This document shows positions 1 through 5,657 of a DNA stretch of 9,730 bases, piece after piece. A program made the translations under genes and the position numbers. Every line of letters starts with the position of its first letter. Positions within the stretch are counted from its first letter, which is position 1. The notes below the pieces were generated by a model. That model was not told where the DNA came from, made no database searches, and saw nothing but the letters and a program-made list of their open reading frames with translations. This DNA comes from Pseudomonadales bacterium (lineage in GTDB: Bacteria; Pseudomonadota; Gammaproteobacteria; Steroidobacterales; Steroidobacteraceae), in assembly GCA_020442965.1 (NCBI GenBank), contig JAGRJB010000340.1, forward strand, positions 1 through 9,730, given 5' to 3'.

Positions 1-194
1 CTTACGTGCAACCAAACTCGCACACGGTGCATCTATACGGATGACGGGCACCGTCGCTCGCCGCCCCTCATTGGTACGAGGCCGGTCGGTCCCTGAGAAT
101 TTCCGACTTTTTGGCGAGCGCGGTCCCCGTCACTCAGGGTGCCTGGCAGTGCATCACTTGCGGGATACCGCAACGCCCGCCAGTATTGCGCTCG
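1..194. other. leader region upstream of the TRAP genes, no supported gene
   Basis: No convincing complete gene lies here. One plus frame is open from the window edge to a TGA at 42-44 and would give the last 13 residues of an upstream protein (ending HTVHLYG); that is too short to identify. Another plus frame stays open through here into the dctQ region, but its product is arginine-rich and has no family character, so I treat it as a shadow. The dctQ frame itself extends back to a TTG at 111, but those 28 extra residues do not look like a DctQ N-terminus. A weak terminator-like stem followed by five Ts lies at 85-112. No good -35/-10 pair was recognised. Confidence 0.4.
85..112 (+). terminator. 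possible weak intrinsic terminator of an upstream gene
   Basis: GTCGG (85-89) can pair with CCGAC (103-107) around a 13-nt loop, directly followed by five Ts (108-112). The shape is that of a Rho-independent terminator on the plus strand, but the stem is only 5 bp and the loop is large. It would fit a plus-strand gene ending at the TGA at 42-44, which would separate the TRAP genes from whatever precedes them. It could equally be chance. Confidence 0.22.
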
Positions 195-713
195 ATGAGC
201 GCAGACCCCGGCCACGCGGCCAGCAAAACTGGTTTGATCGATCGTTGCTCGGATGCGCTTGGCCGTGCGATCGCGTGGCTCACCCTGGCCATGGTGATCG
301 TGACGCTCCTGGTCGTCGTGCTGCGGTACGCTTTTGGCATTGGCGCGATCTGGCTGCAAGAGTCGATCACCTGGATGCACGCGCTGGTATTCATGCTCGG
401 CGCGAGCTACGCATTGCGGCATGGCGATCATGTCCGCGTCGACGTGTTTTATCGGCGCGCTACCGCGTCGCAACGCGGCTGGATCGATGCGCTCGGCATC
501 CTCTTGCTGCTGCTGCCGTTGTGCGCATACATCCTGTACACCAGTGTGCCATATGTCGCTGCTTCCTTCGCAGTGCGCGAGGCATCGCGTGAGGCTAACG
601 GCTTGCTAGCGCTGTTCCTGCTGAAGGCAGTGATTCCGTTGCTGGCGGTCTTGCTGGCGTTGCAGGCACTCGCAGACCTGCGCCGTGCCGTCCAGCTGAT
701 TCGCGGACGCTAG
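195..713 (+). CDS. TRAP transporter small permease subunit (DctQ family)
   Basis: Small membrane subunit of a tripartite ATP-independent periplasmic (TRAP) transporter, which works with the large permease and a periplasmic binding protein to import organic acids or similar solutes using a sodium or proton gradient. The 172-residue product has the four-helix DctQ layout: helices near residues 25-46, 58-74, 98-120 and 138-160. It carries the family's Glu (E56) before helix 2 and the HVRVD motif (79-83) in the loop after it. ATG 195 is chosen because it gives the usual DctQ length and N-terminus; TTG at 111 would add 28 atypical residues. No clear Shine-Dalgarno precedes either start. Its TAG is 10 nt before the large-subunit ATG, so the two are almost certainly co-transcribed. 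The family is confident; the substrate cannot be read from this subunit. Confidence 0.9.
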   Translation: MSADPGHAASKTGLIDRCSDALGRAIAWLTLAMVIVTLLVVVLRYAFGIGAIWLQESITWMHALVFMLGASYALRHGDHVRVDVFYRRATASQRGWIDALGILLLLLPLCAYILYTSVPYVAASFAVREASREANGLLALFLLKAVIPLLAVLLALQALADLRRAVQLIRGR

Positions 714-723
714 ACAAACGCAC

Positions 724-2109
724 ATGGAAGTCGCCGCGCTACTGTTGTTTGCCTGCGTTGTGCTCGCGCTGCTGGCGGGATTTCCGGTAGCGTTCACGCT
801 CGGCGGCGTTTCCCTGCTGTTCGCCATCGTGGCTGAGTGGTTGGGGTATTTCGACCGTTCCTACCTCGATGCGCTACCTAGCCGCATTTTCGGCACGATG
901 CAGAACGAGACGCTGATCGCAGTGCCGCTGTTCATATTCATGGGCCTCGTGCTCGAGAAGGCGCGCATCGCCGAGGACCTGCTCGAGACGCTGGGGCATC
1001 TGTTCGGTCGGGCGCGCGGCGGTCTTGCGTTCGCAGTGATGATCGTCGGTACCTTGCTGGCAGCAAGCACTGGCATCGTCGGCGCAACCGTGGTCACGAT
1101 GGGCCTGCTATGCCTGCCGACGATGCTGAAGCGCGGCTACGACGCAAGGGTGTCCACGGGCGCGATCTGCGCGGCCGGAACGCTCGGCCAGATCATCCCG
1201 CCGTCCATTATCCTGGTTCTGTTAGGCGACGTATTGTCGTCAGCCTATGCACAGGCCCAGTTGCGACGTGGCATCTACGCGCCGGAAACGATTTCCGTTG
1301 GCGATCTGTTCCTCGGCGCAATGCTGCCGGGCTTGTTGCTCGTCGGTCTCTATCTGCTGTATCTCGCCGCAGTCGCATTCTGGCGGCCCGCCACCATGCC
1401 GGCGCTGCCGCAACAGGAACGCGCTGCGGCACGCGCGCACGGATTTGCGCTGCGGGTGCTGCGGGTGCTGGTGGCTCCGCTCGTGCTGATCATGGCGGTG
1501 CTGGGCTCGATCATCTCCGGTGTCGCCACACCGACCGAGGCGGCGGCCGTCGGCGCCGCCGGCGCCTTGCTGCTGGCGGCCGCTCGAAGACAGCTAACAA
1601 TCGCGCGTCTGCGGCAGATCATGCAGGGCACGGTACGCATGACCGCGATGGTATTCATGATCCTGATCGGAGCCGCGATCTTCTCGATCGTATTTCGCGG
1701 GCTGGGCGGCGATGATGCGGTCCACGAACTGCTCACCGACCTGCCGGGCGGTACCTTCGGCGCGATGCTGATCGTCATGCTTGTGATGTTCGTGCTGGGT
1801 TTCGTGCTCGACTTCATCGAGATCACGTATGTCGTCGTGCCGATCGTCGGTCCGGTGTTGCTCGCGATGGGCCTCGATCCCGTCTGGCTCGGCGTGATGA
1901 TCGCGATCAATCTGCAAACGTCGTTTCTAACGCCGCCGTTTGGATTCGCCTTGTTCTATCTGCGCGGCGCGGCCCCACCCGATGTAACGACCGAAACCAT
2001 CTACCGCGGCGTCTTGCCGTTCGTCGTGCTGCAATTGATAGCGTTGGTAGCGATCGCAATCTGGCCCGCGATCGCCACCTGGCTGCCAAAGGCGGTCTAC
2101 GCGCATTGA
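724..2109 (+). CDS. TRAP transporter large permease subunit (DctM family)
   Basis: Main translocating subunit of the TRAP transporter, an inner-membrane protein of 461 residues and roughly a dozen hydrophobic segments. Diagnostic DctM motifs are present: GTLGQIIPPS (152-161), ATPTEAAAVGA (from 268) and a C-terminal FLTPPFGFALFYLRG (401-415). The last motif and the length resemble, from memory, the subgroup annotated as mannitol/chloroaromatic-type TRAP large permeases (COG4664, FcbT3-like). That is a subgroup hint, not a substrate assignment. ATG 724 follows the dctQ stop by 10 nt with only a weak ribosome-binding site. The TGA at 2107-2109 directly abuts the stop codon of the opposing CBS gene, so there is no room for a terminator outside coding sequence. 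The third component (DctP-type binding protein) is not downstream. Confidence 0.95.
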   Translation: MEVAALLLFACVVLALLAGFPVAFTLGGVSLLFAIVAEWLGYFDRSYLDALPSRIFGTMQNETLIAVPLFIFMGLVLEKARIAEDLLETLGHLFGRARGGLAFAVMIVGTLLAASTGIVGATVVTMGLLCLPTMLKRGYDARVSTGAICAAGTLGQIIPPSIILVLLGDVLSSAYAQAQLRRGIYAPETISVGDLFLGAMLPGLLLVGLYLLYLAAVAFWRPATMPALPQQERAAARAHGFALRVLRVLVAPLVLIMAVLGSIISGVATPTEAAAVGAAGALLLAAARRQLTIARLRQIMQGTVRMTAMVFMILIGAAIFSIVFRGLGGDDAVHELLTDLPGGTFGAMLIVMLVMFVLGFVLDFIEITYVVVPIVGPVLLAMGLDPVWLGVMIAINLQTSFLTPPFGFALFYLRGAAPPDVTTETIYRGVLPFVVLQLIALVAIAIWPAIATWLPKAVYAH

Positions 2110-2541
2110 CTAGCGATGAATGTAGTCCTCGAGATCGGCGATCGTGCGTTCCTGCTCTTCGAGCATCGACTTGACGATGTCGCCGATCGAGATCACACCG
2201 ATCACTGCGCCCCCCTCGACAACGGGCAAATGACGGATGCGTTTGTCGGTCATGCGGCGCATGCAATCGTTGATCCGGTCACGCGGCGACACGGTTAGCA
2301 CAGGAGAGCTCATGATCTGCCATACGGGTGTCGCGCTCGACGAGCGACCCAACAACACCACCTTGCGGGCGTAGTCACGTTCGGAAATGATCCCGACCAG
2401 CTCCTTGCCCTTCATCACGAGCACCGCGCCCACGTACTTCTCCGCCATCAGGCGAATAGCCTCGAGTACGGGTGTTTCGGGATCTACCGAAAATACGGCT
2501 TGCGAGCGCTTGCTCGCCAGCAACTGCTCAACAGAGATCAT
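2110..2541 (-). CDS. stand-alone tandem CBS-domain protein
   Basis: A 143-residue soluble protein made almost entirely of two CBS motifs (a Bateman pair), about residues 12-70 and 75-135. Each repeat ends with the usual ligand-site pattern: GIISERD (50-56) and GVISIGD (115-121), where the Ser and Asp in S-x-x-D typically contact the ribose of a bound adenosine nucleotide. No enzyme, DNA-binding or transporter domain is attached, so the likely role is sensing adenylate charge, S-adenosylmethionine or a related ligand; the partner is unknown. GGAGG seven nt before the ATG makes the start firm. It lies downstream of otsBA on the same strand, separated by 153 bp containing a perfect hairpin, so it may be a distal operon member or a separate unit. 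Its TAG directly abuts the dctM stop. Confidence 0.9.
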   Translation of the reverse strand: MISVEQLLASKRSQAVFSVDPETPVLEAIRLMAEKYVGAVLVMKGKELVGIISERDYARKVVLLGRSSSATPVWQIMSSPVLTVSPRDRINDCMRRMTDKRIRHLPVVEGGAVIGVISIGDIVKSMLEEQERTIADLEDYIHR

Positions 2542-2548
2542 GGGCGCA

Positions 2549-2553
2549 CCTCC
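2549..2553 (-). promoter_or_regulatory. ribosome-binding site of the CBS-domain gene
   Basis: On the minus strand this reads GGAGG, seven nt before the ATG at 2541. It is one of two near-consensus Shine-Dalgarno sites in the window and fixes the start of the CBS gene. Confidence 0.75.
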
Positions 2554-2610
2554 AACTGCCGCGGGCCGGTCTCCCAGAAGGCCGGCACGATATGCCCGAC
2601 TGGGCCGCCA

Positions 2611-2636
2611 TGCTGCGGTTTCACCACCGCAGCATA
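2611..2636. repeat. perfect 10-bp inverted repeat between otsA and the CBS gene
   Basis: ATGCTGCGGT (2611-2620) and ACCGCAGCAT (2627-2636) are exact reverse complements around a 6-nt spacer (TTCACC). In RNA on either strand this makes a stable hairpin. No T-run follows on either strand, so it is not a classic intrinsic terminator. It lies 59 bp past the otsA stop and about 70 bp before the CBS start. It could end or attenuate otsBA transcription, protect the otsBA mRNA 3' end, or act as a dyad operator for the CBS gene. Confidence 0.7.
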
Positions 2637-2694
2637 GCGCTTCAGGATCGCGTCTTCACGTCCGATCAGAAATCGGGCTGAATTCTTGTGGTCC

Positions 2695-4104
2695 CTAGGA
2701 GCCCGCGGCTCGTCGAGGCTTGGCATGCTCGAACCCGATGGGATCCAGGGCCCGCAGAAATCGCGTGTGCCATTGGTGGATATCATTGCTCCGCAGCACC
2801 TGCATCGAACGGCGATGGCGTGCTCGCCGCTCGTCGAGAGGCATCGTGAGCGCCGTCTGCATCGCACGCGCAATGGCGCTCGAATCGTACGGATTCACCA
2901 ACAGCGCATCTTCGAGTTCGACCGCCGCACCCGCGAGCGATGACAATACCAACACGCCCGGATCATCCGGATCCTGAGCTGCGACGAATTCCTTGGCGAC
3001 GAGGTTCATGCCATCGCGCACCGGCGTGACGAGACCGACCCTCGCCATCCGAAAGAAGCCCATCAGCACATTGCGCGGAAAGTTGCGATTGAGATAGCGG
3101 ATCGGTGTCCAGTCGGTCGCCGCGAACACGCCGTTCGTGCGACCGGCAGACTGCTCCAGCGCGGCGCGCAGCTCGGCGTACGCCCGCACGTCAGCGCGCG
3201 ACAAAGGCGCGATCTGCACATAGACAACTCTTCTCTGCTGCTCGGGGTGGACCTCGAGAAACTCCCGATAGGCCGCGAAGCGTTCCAGCAGACCCTTGCT
3301 ATAGTCGAGACGATCGACGCCGATCATCAGCGGCATGCCTAACAATCCAGCCTGCATCTGTTTCACGGACGTCGACTTCAACGACTCGGCCGAAGACTTT
3401 TCGATGTCCGCGACGTCGACGCCAATCGGAAAAACGCCGGTCATCGTCCGCCGCCCCGCCATTGCCACAGCGCCGTCGGAGCCAACCACCGTCTCACCCC
3501 ACAGCGCCGTTGCAGTCGCGAGAAAGTTGAGCCGATCACCTTGCGTTTGAAACCCTAACAAGTCAAACGACAACAACGAGCGCATGAGCTGCGGGCACAC
3601 CGGCAAAGCGCGCAGCACGTCGTACGGCGGAAAGGGGATATGCAAAAAGAATCCGATGCGATTTCGCACCCCGGCATCGTGCAGCTTATGAGCGAGCGGC
3701 AACAGATGATAGTCGTGCACCCACACCAGGTCGGTGTCGGTCAGTAACGGCGCGAGGTGGCACGCGAAAAGACTGTTCACCGCATCATAGGCTTGGTACT
3801 CGCTCGCGGAATAATGGAACGTTCCCAGGAAAGAATGCAGCAGCGGCCACAGGGTTCCATTCGCAAAGCCATTGTAGTAAGCCGTGTACAGCTCCTCTGG
3901 CACGTCGATGGTCGCGTACGTGACCCGATCACGCTCGAGCAACTTTGGCGTGATGTCGGCCGCGTTCGCGACGCAATCGCCGCTGGCCCCGAACCACAGC
4001 CCACCGCGCGCGCGCATCGCTGCAAGCACGCCAACCGCAAGGCCACCGGGAGCTGCGGCGCGGCGCGGTATCGTGATTCGATTGGAAACGTTGACGAGCC
4101 TCAT
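2695..4104 (-). CDS. otsA: alpha,alpha-trehalose-phosphate synthase (UDP-forming)
   Basis: GT20-family glycosyltransferase that makes trehalose 6-phosphate from UDP-glucose and glucose 6-phosphate in the cytoplasm, for osmotic, desiccation or cold protection. The 469-residue length is close to E. coli OtsA (474). Key residues are in register: Arg9 in VSNR, GGLAVG (20-25), GGLWFG (34-39), HDYH (130-133), His155 in FLHIPFP, the donor-phosphate pair Arg265/Lys270 in RLDYSKG, and RDGMNLVAKE from 363. ATG 4104 is preferred because GGAGGA lies eight nt upstream and the product starts exactly like family members; a longer frame would overlap otsB and add 25 arginine-rich residues. It follows otsB by 23 nt, so the two form an otsBA operon. 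No inactivating change is visible. Confidence 0.97.
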   Translation of the reverse strand: MRLVNVSNRITIPRRAAAPGGLAVGVLAAMRARGGLWFGASGDCVANAADITPKLLERDRVTYATIDVPEELYTAYYNGFANGTLWPLLHSFLGTFHYSASEYQAYDAVNSLFACHLAPLLTDTDLVWVHDYHLLPLAHKLHDAGVRNRIGFFLHIPFPPYDVLRALPVCPQLMRSLLSFDLLGFQTQGDRLNFLATATALWGETVVGSDGAVAMAGRRTMTGVFPIGVDVADIEKSSAESLKSTSVKQMQAGLLGMPLMIGVDRLDYSKGLLERFAAYREFLEVHPEQQRRVVYVQIAPLSRADVRAYAELRAALEQSAGRTNGVFAATDWTPIRYLNRNFPRNVLMGFFRMARVGLVTPVRDGMNLVAKEFVAAQDPDDPGVLVLSSLAGAAVELEDALLVNPYDSSAIARAMQTALTMPLDERRARHRRSMQVLRSNDIHQWHTRFLRALDPIGFEHAKPRRAAGS

Positions 4105-4112
4105 TGCGTGAA

Positions 4113-4118
4113 TCCTCC
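4113..4118 (-). promoter_or_regulatory. ribosome-binding site of otsA
   Basis: On the minus strand this reads GGAGGA, eight nt before the ATG at 4104, inside the 23-nt otsB-otsA gap. It decides the otsA start against the longer upstream frame. Confidence 0.8.
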
Positions 4119-4127
4119 GACGCGCAG

Positions 4128-4982
4128 CTATTGCGGCGCGCTCGACAAGGCGCCGGACAACTCGCGTAACACGGCCCACACCGCGCTCGGCCCGTCGAGA
4201 TGCTCGCCTCGTATCGGTTGATAGAAATTGGCCGGCAGTCGACTGCGCAATCTATCGCCGACCGTGATTGCCGTTCCACCTGCGCTCGCGACGTACTGCA
4301 GCGCCGGCAGGTCGGTGTCGTCGTCACCGAAGTACCAGGGTCGACGACCCTGAAAGGGTTGCATGCCCAGTAACGACTCGACCGCACTGCCCTTGTCGAA
4401 GGAATCGCCGCGCAGTTCCGCCACCGCAGCGCCCCACTGAATGCGCAGCCCGCTAGCCTCGCGGCCGAGTGTCGTGACAAGCTCGCGAACCTGCTGTTCG
4501 CACTCCGGAGCACGTCGATAGTGTAGCGCAAGGCTCGCGCCCTTGTCCTCGAAATACAGACGCGGATCGCTGGCGACGGCGCGTTGCATCGCGGCACGCA
4601 CGGTCGCCATCGTCACTGCATCGGGTGCTGGCGCGCGGGCGACGAGTCCCGCCGGCGTTCGAATTTCACCGCCGTGAGCACCGACGTGAGCGAACGTGGG
4701 GTCGGGAAACAAGCGAGCGAGATCTTGCATCGAGCGACCACTAACAATCGCCACCGCGCCGCCTAGTTGTGCGGTCAGTGTATCGAGCAGCTGCCGCATT
4801 GCAGGCGAGATCGAGGTCACCGCGGGCGTCGGCGAGAAGCCGACCAGCGTGCCGTCGACATCGAGGAACAAGGCAATCTGCTGCGGCGCATCGCTGGGTA
4901 ACAACCGGCTGATCAGCTCGCGTGCCACCGCTGACGTCTCGGTAGCGCTCGTGTGTGAGCGTGACACGAATGGCTTCTGCAT
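4128..4982 (-). CDS. otsB: trehalose-6-phosphate phosphatase
   Basis: HAD-superfamily phosphatase that removes phosphate from trehalose 6-phosphate, the step after OtsA. In the 284-residue product from ATG 4982, HAD motif I is DVDGTL (41-46, nucleophile Asp41 and acid/base Asp43). Motif II is SGR (81-83), followed by the trehalose-phosphatase GAHGGE (101-106). The metal-binding motif is GDDDTD (219-224). An in-frame GTG at 4998-5000 would add six residues. Neither start has a strong Shine-Dalgarno, so the start is uncertain by six codons. The roughly 35 residues before motif I are longer and more polar than needed for the domain, but E. coli OtsB also has a short N-terminal extension. It is the first gene of the otsB-otsA unit, and its promoter should lie in the divergent gap with the CheD-like gene. 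Confidence 0.96.
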   Translation of the reverse strand: MQKPFVSRSHTSATETSAVARELISRLLPSDAPQQIALFLDVDGTLVGFSPTPAVTSISPAMRQLLDTLTAQLGGAVAIVSGRSMQDLARLFPDPTFAHVGAHGGEIRTPAGLVARAPAPDAVTMATVRAAMQRAVASDPRLYFEDKGASLALHYRRAPECEQQVRELVTTLGREASGLRIQWGAAVAELRGDSFDKGSAVESLLGMQPFQGRRPWYFGDDDTDLPALQYVASAGGTAITVGDRLRSRLPANFYQPIRGEHLDGPSAVWAVLRELSGALSSAPQ

Positions 4983-5056
4983 GGCAGCATGATACTGCAC
5001 AGCGTTACCAGGGACCGACAGCGCGCAATATGTGAACGCGGTAACACTGTTGCGCA
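4983..5056. promoter_or_regulatory. divergent intergenic region between otsB and the CheD-like gene
   Basis: About 75 bp separate two divergently read units, so promoters for both should lie here or slightly inside the genes. On the plus strand TTACCA (5005-5010) and AATATG (5027-5032) are 16 bp apart and could be a weak sigma-70 pair; on the minus strand CATATT overlaps the same AT-rich spot. Neither is close to consensus. Short dyads occur at 5043-5051 (AACAcTGTT) and 5045-5059 (CACTG-5-CAGTG); the second covers the GTG start at 5057. The position as promoter region is inferred from gene orientation; the individual elements are weak. Confidence 0.3.
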
Positions 5057-5623
5057 GTGAGCGCGTGTCACACTTGCATCACTGTCCACCAAGTTCACCC
5101 GAACGTCGATCGGAGCCGATTGCAACACGCCGTGACCCAATCCGAAACCATTCCTGAGCGCACGGTCAGCGCCGACAATCTCGCTGTGGTCACGGATGAC
5201 GTCACATTGGTCGCCTATCTGTCCGGCACCTTCGCGCTGTGTTGCTATGACGCGGTGTACGAGTCCGGCGGAATGGTGCATTTGCGCATCGTGCCACCCG
5301 GCTGCTTGAACGACCCGACGGTGACGGACACGACGCTCGCGACCGATTTGCTGTTGCTGGAGCGCTGCATGGTGGATCTGCGTGCGGCAGAGCCCCGCGC
5401 GCACCATTGGCAGGCGAAAGTCATCGCACATCTGCCTGAACAGGACGCGGGACGCCAGCGCTTCGCCTCCATGCGCGATTTCCTGGACGCGTTTCTCCCC
5501 GACGCGGGCGTCAAGCTGATCGGCGTGGAAGAACGTCTCGCAGCGCCCGTCGTCGTGCGCTTCCGACCAACCATGGGCCAGGTGCGCATCCACACCTTCG
5601 ACTCCGCCAACCCCCGCCGCTGA
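5057..5623 (+). CDS. CheD-family protein lacking the catalytic cysteine
   Basis: CheD proteins deamidate glutamines in chemoreceptors using a Cys-His-Thr site. This 188-residue product has the family core: a LxGxxALCCYD stretch (55-65), GGMVH (71-75) followed by IVPPG, an AKV strand, and a C-terminal VVRFRPTMGQVRIHTF matching the CheD end (family form like RVRFFPxTGxVRV). His75 aligns with the catalytic His. The position 17 residues earlier, where CheD has its nucleophilic Cys (LGSC), is Thr58, and the partner Thr six residues before that is Val52. Deamidase activity is therefore unlikely; binding to a CheC/CheY-like or other partner is possible. The start is uncertain: GTG 5057 is used, but GTG 5132 (163 residues) also keeps the whole domain. 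No che gene is nearby. It ends 34 nt before the DUF885 gene, with its stop codon in a hairpin loop. Confidence 0.78.
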   Translation: MSACHTCITVHQVHPNVDRSRLQHAVTQSETIPERTVSADNLAVVTDDVTLVAYLSGTFALCCYDAVYESGGMVHLRIVPPGCLNDPTVTDTTLATDLLLLERCMVDLRAAEPRAHHWQAKVIAHLPEQDAGRQRFASMRDFLDAFLPDAGVKLIGVEERLAAPVVVRFRPTMGQVRIHTFDSANPRR

Positions 5624-5635
5624 CAAGGCGGCGGG
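5613..5635 (+). repeat. GC-rich perfect hairpin with the stop codon in its loop
   Basis: CCCGCCGC (5613-5620) pairs perfectly with GCGGCGGG (5628-5635) around the 7-nt loop TGACAAG, which begins with the TGA stop (5621-5623) of the CheD-like gene. No T-run follows, so it is not a standard intrinsic terminator. It sits 22 nt before the ATG of the DUF885 gene and could slow read-through, mark an mRNA processing point or modulate coupling. Confidence 0.65.
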
Positions 5636-5657
5636 ACGAGCATAGGATGCGCGGACT

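Larger units (their letters stand above)
2542..2694. other. otsA-CBS intergenic region (153 bp)
   Basis: Apart from the CBS-gene ribosome-binding site and the 10-bp inverted repeat, I see no gene here. A minus frame is open across it and stops inside the CBS start (the TGA overlaps the ATG), but it has no ATG and no ribosome-binding site of its own. Its only late start codons would leave about 30 residues. I therefore treat it as non-coding leader. No clear -35/-10 pair was found. Confidence 0.5.

Noticed and set aside
41..592. Long plus-strand open frame (183 codons) overlapping dctQ
   Set aside because: It overlaps dctQ in another frame, and its product is arginine/histidine-rich with no domain character, typical of a shadow frame in GC-rich DNA. 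The dctQ frame gives clear membrane helices and family motifs.
1350..1910. 186-codon minus-strand open frame inside dctM
   Set aside because: Antisense shadow of a confidently identified gene; the product is a low-complexity Ser/Thr/Ala/Ile mixture with no ribosome-binding site.
2133..2188. 9-bp inverted repeat GATCGGCGA/TCGCCGATC inside the CBS gene, considered as a terminator for dctM
   Set aside because: The loop is about 38 nt, no T-run follows, and the sequence encodes conserved CBS residues.
2538..2693. Possible small gene between otsA and the CBS gene
   Set aside because: The open minus frame has no ATG and no ribosome-binding site of its own. The strong GGAGG near its end belongs to the CBS gene, and the 10-bp dyad lies within it.
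3929..4597. 222-codon minus-strand open frame covering parts of otsB and otsA in another frame
   Set aside because: Same-strand out-of-frame shadow; both ots genes are intact with all catalytic motifs in their own frames, so this is not evidence of a frameshift.
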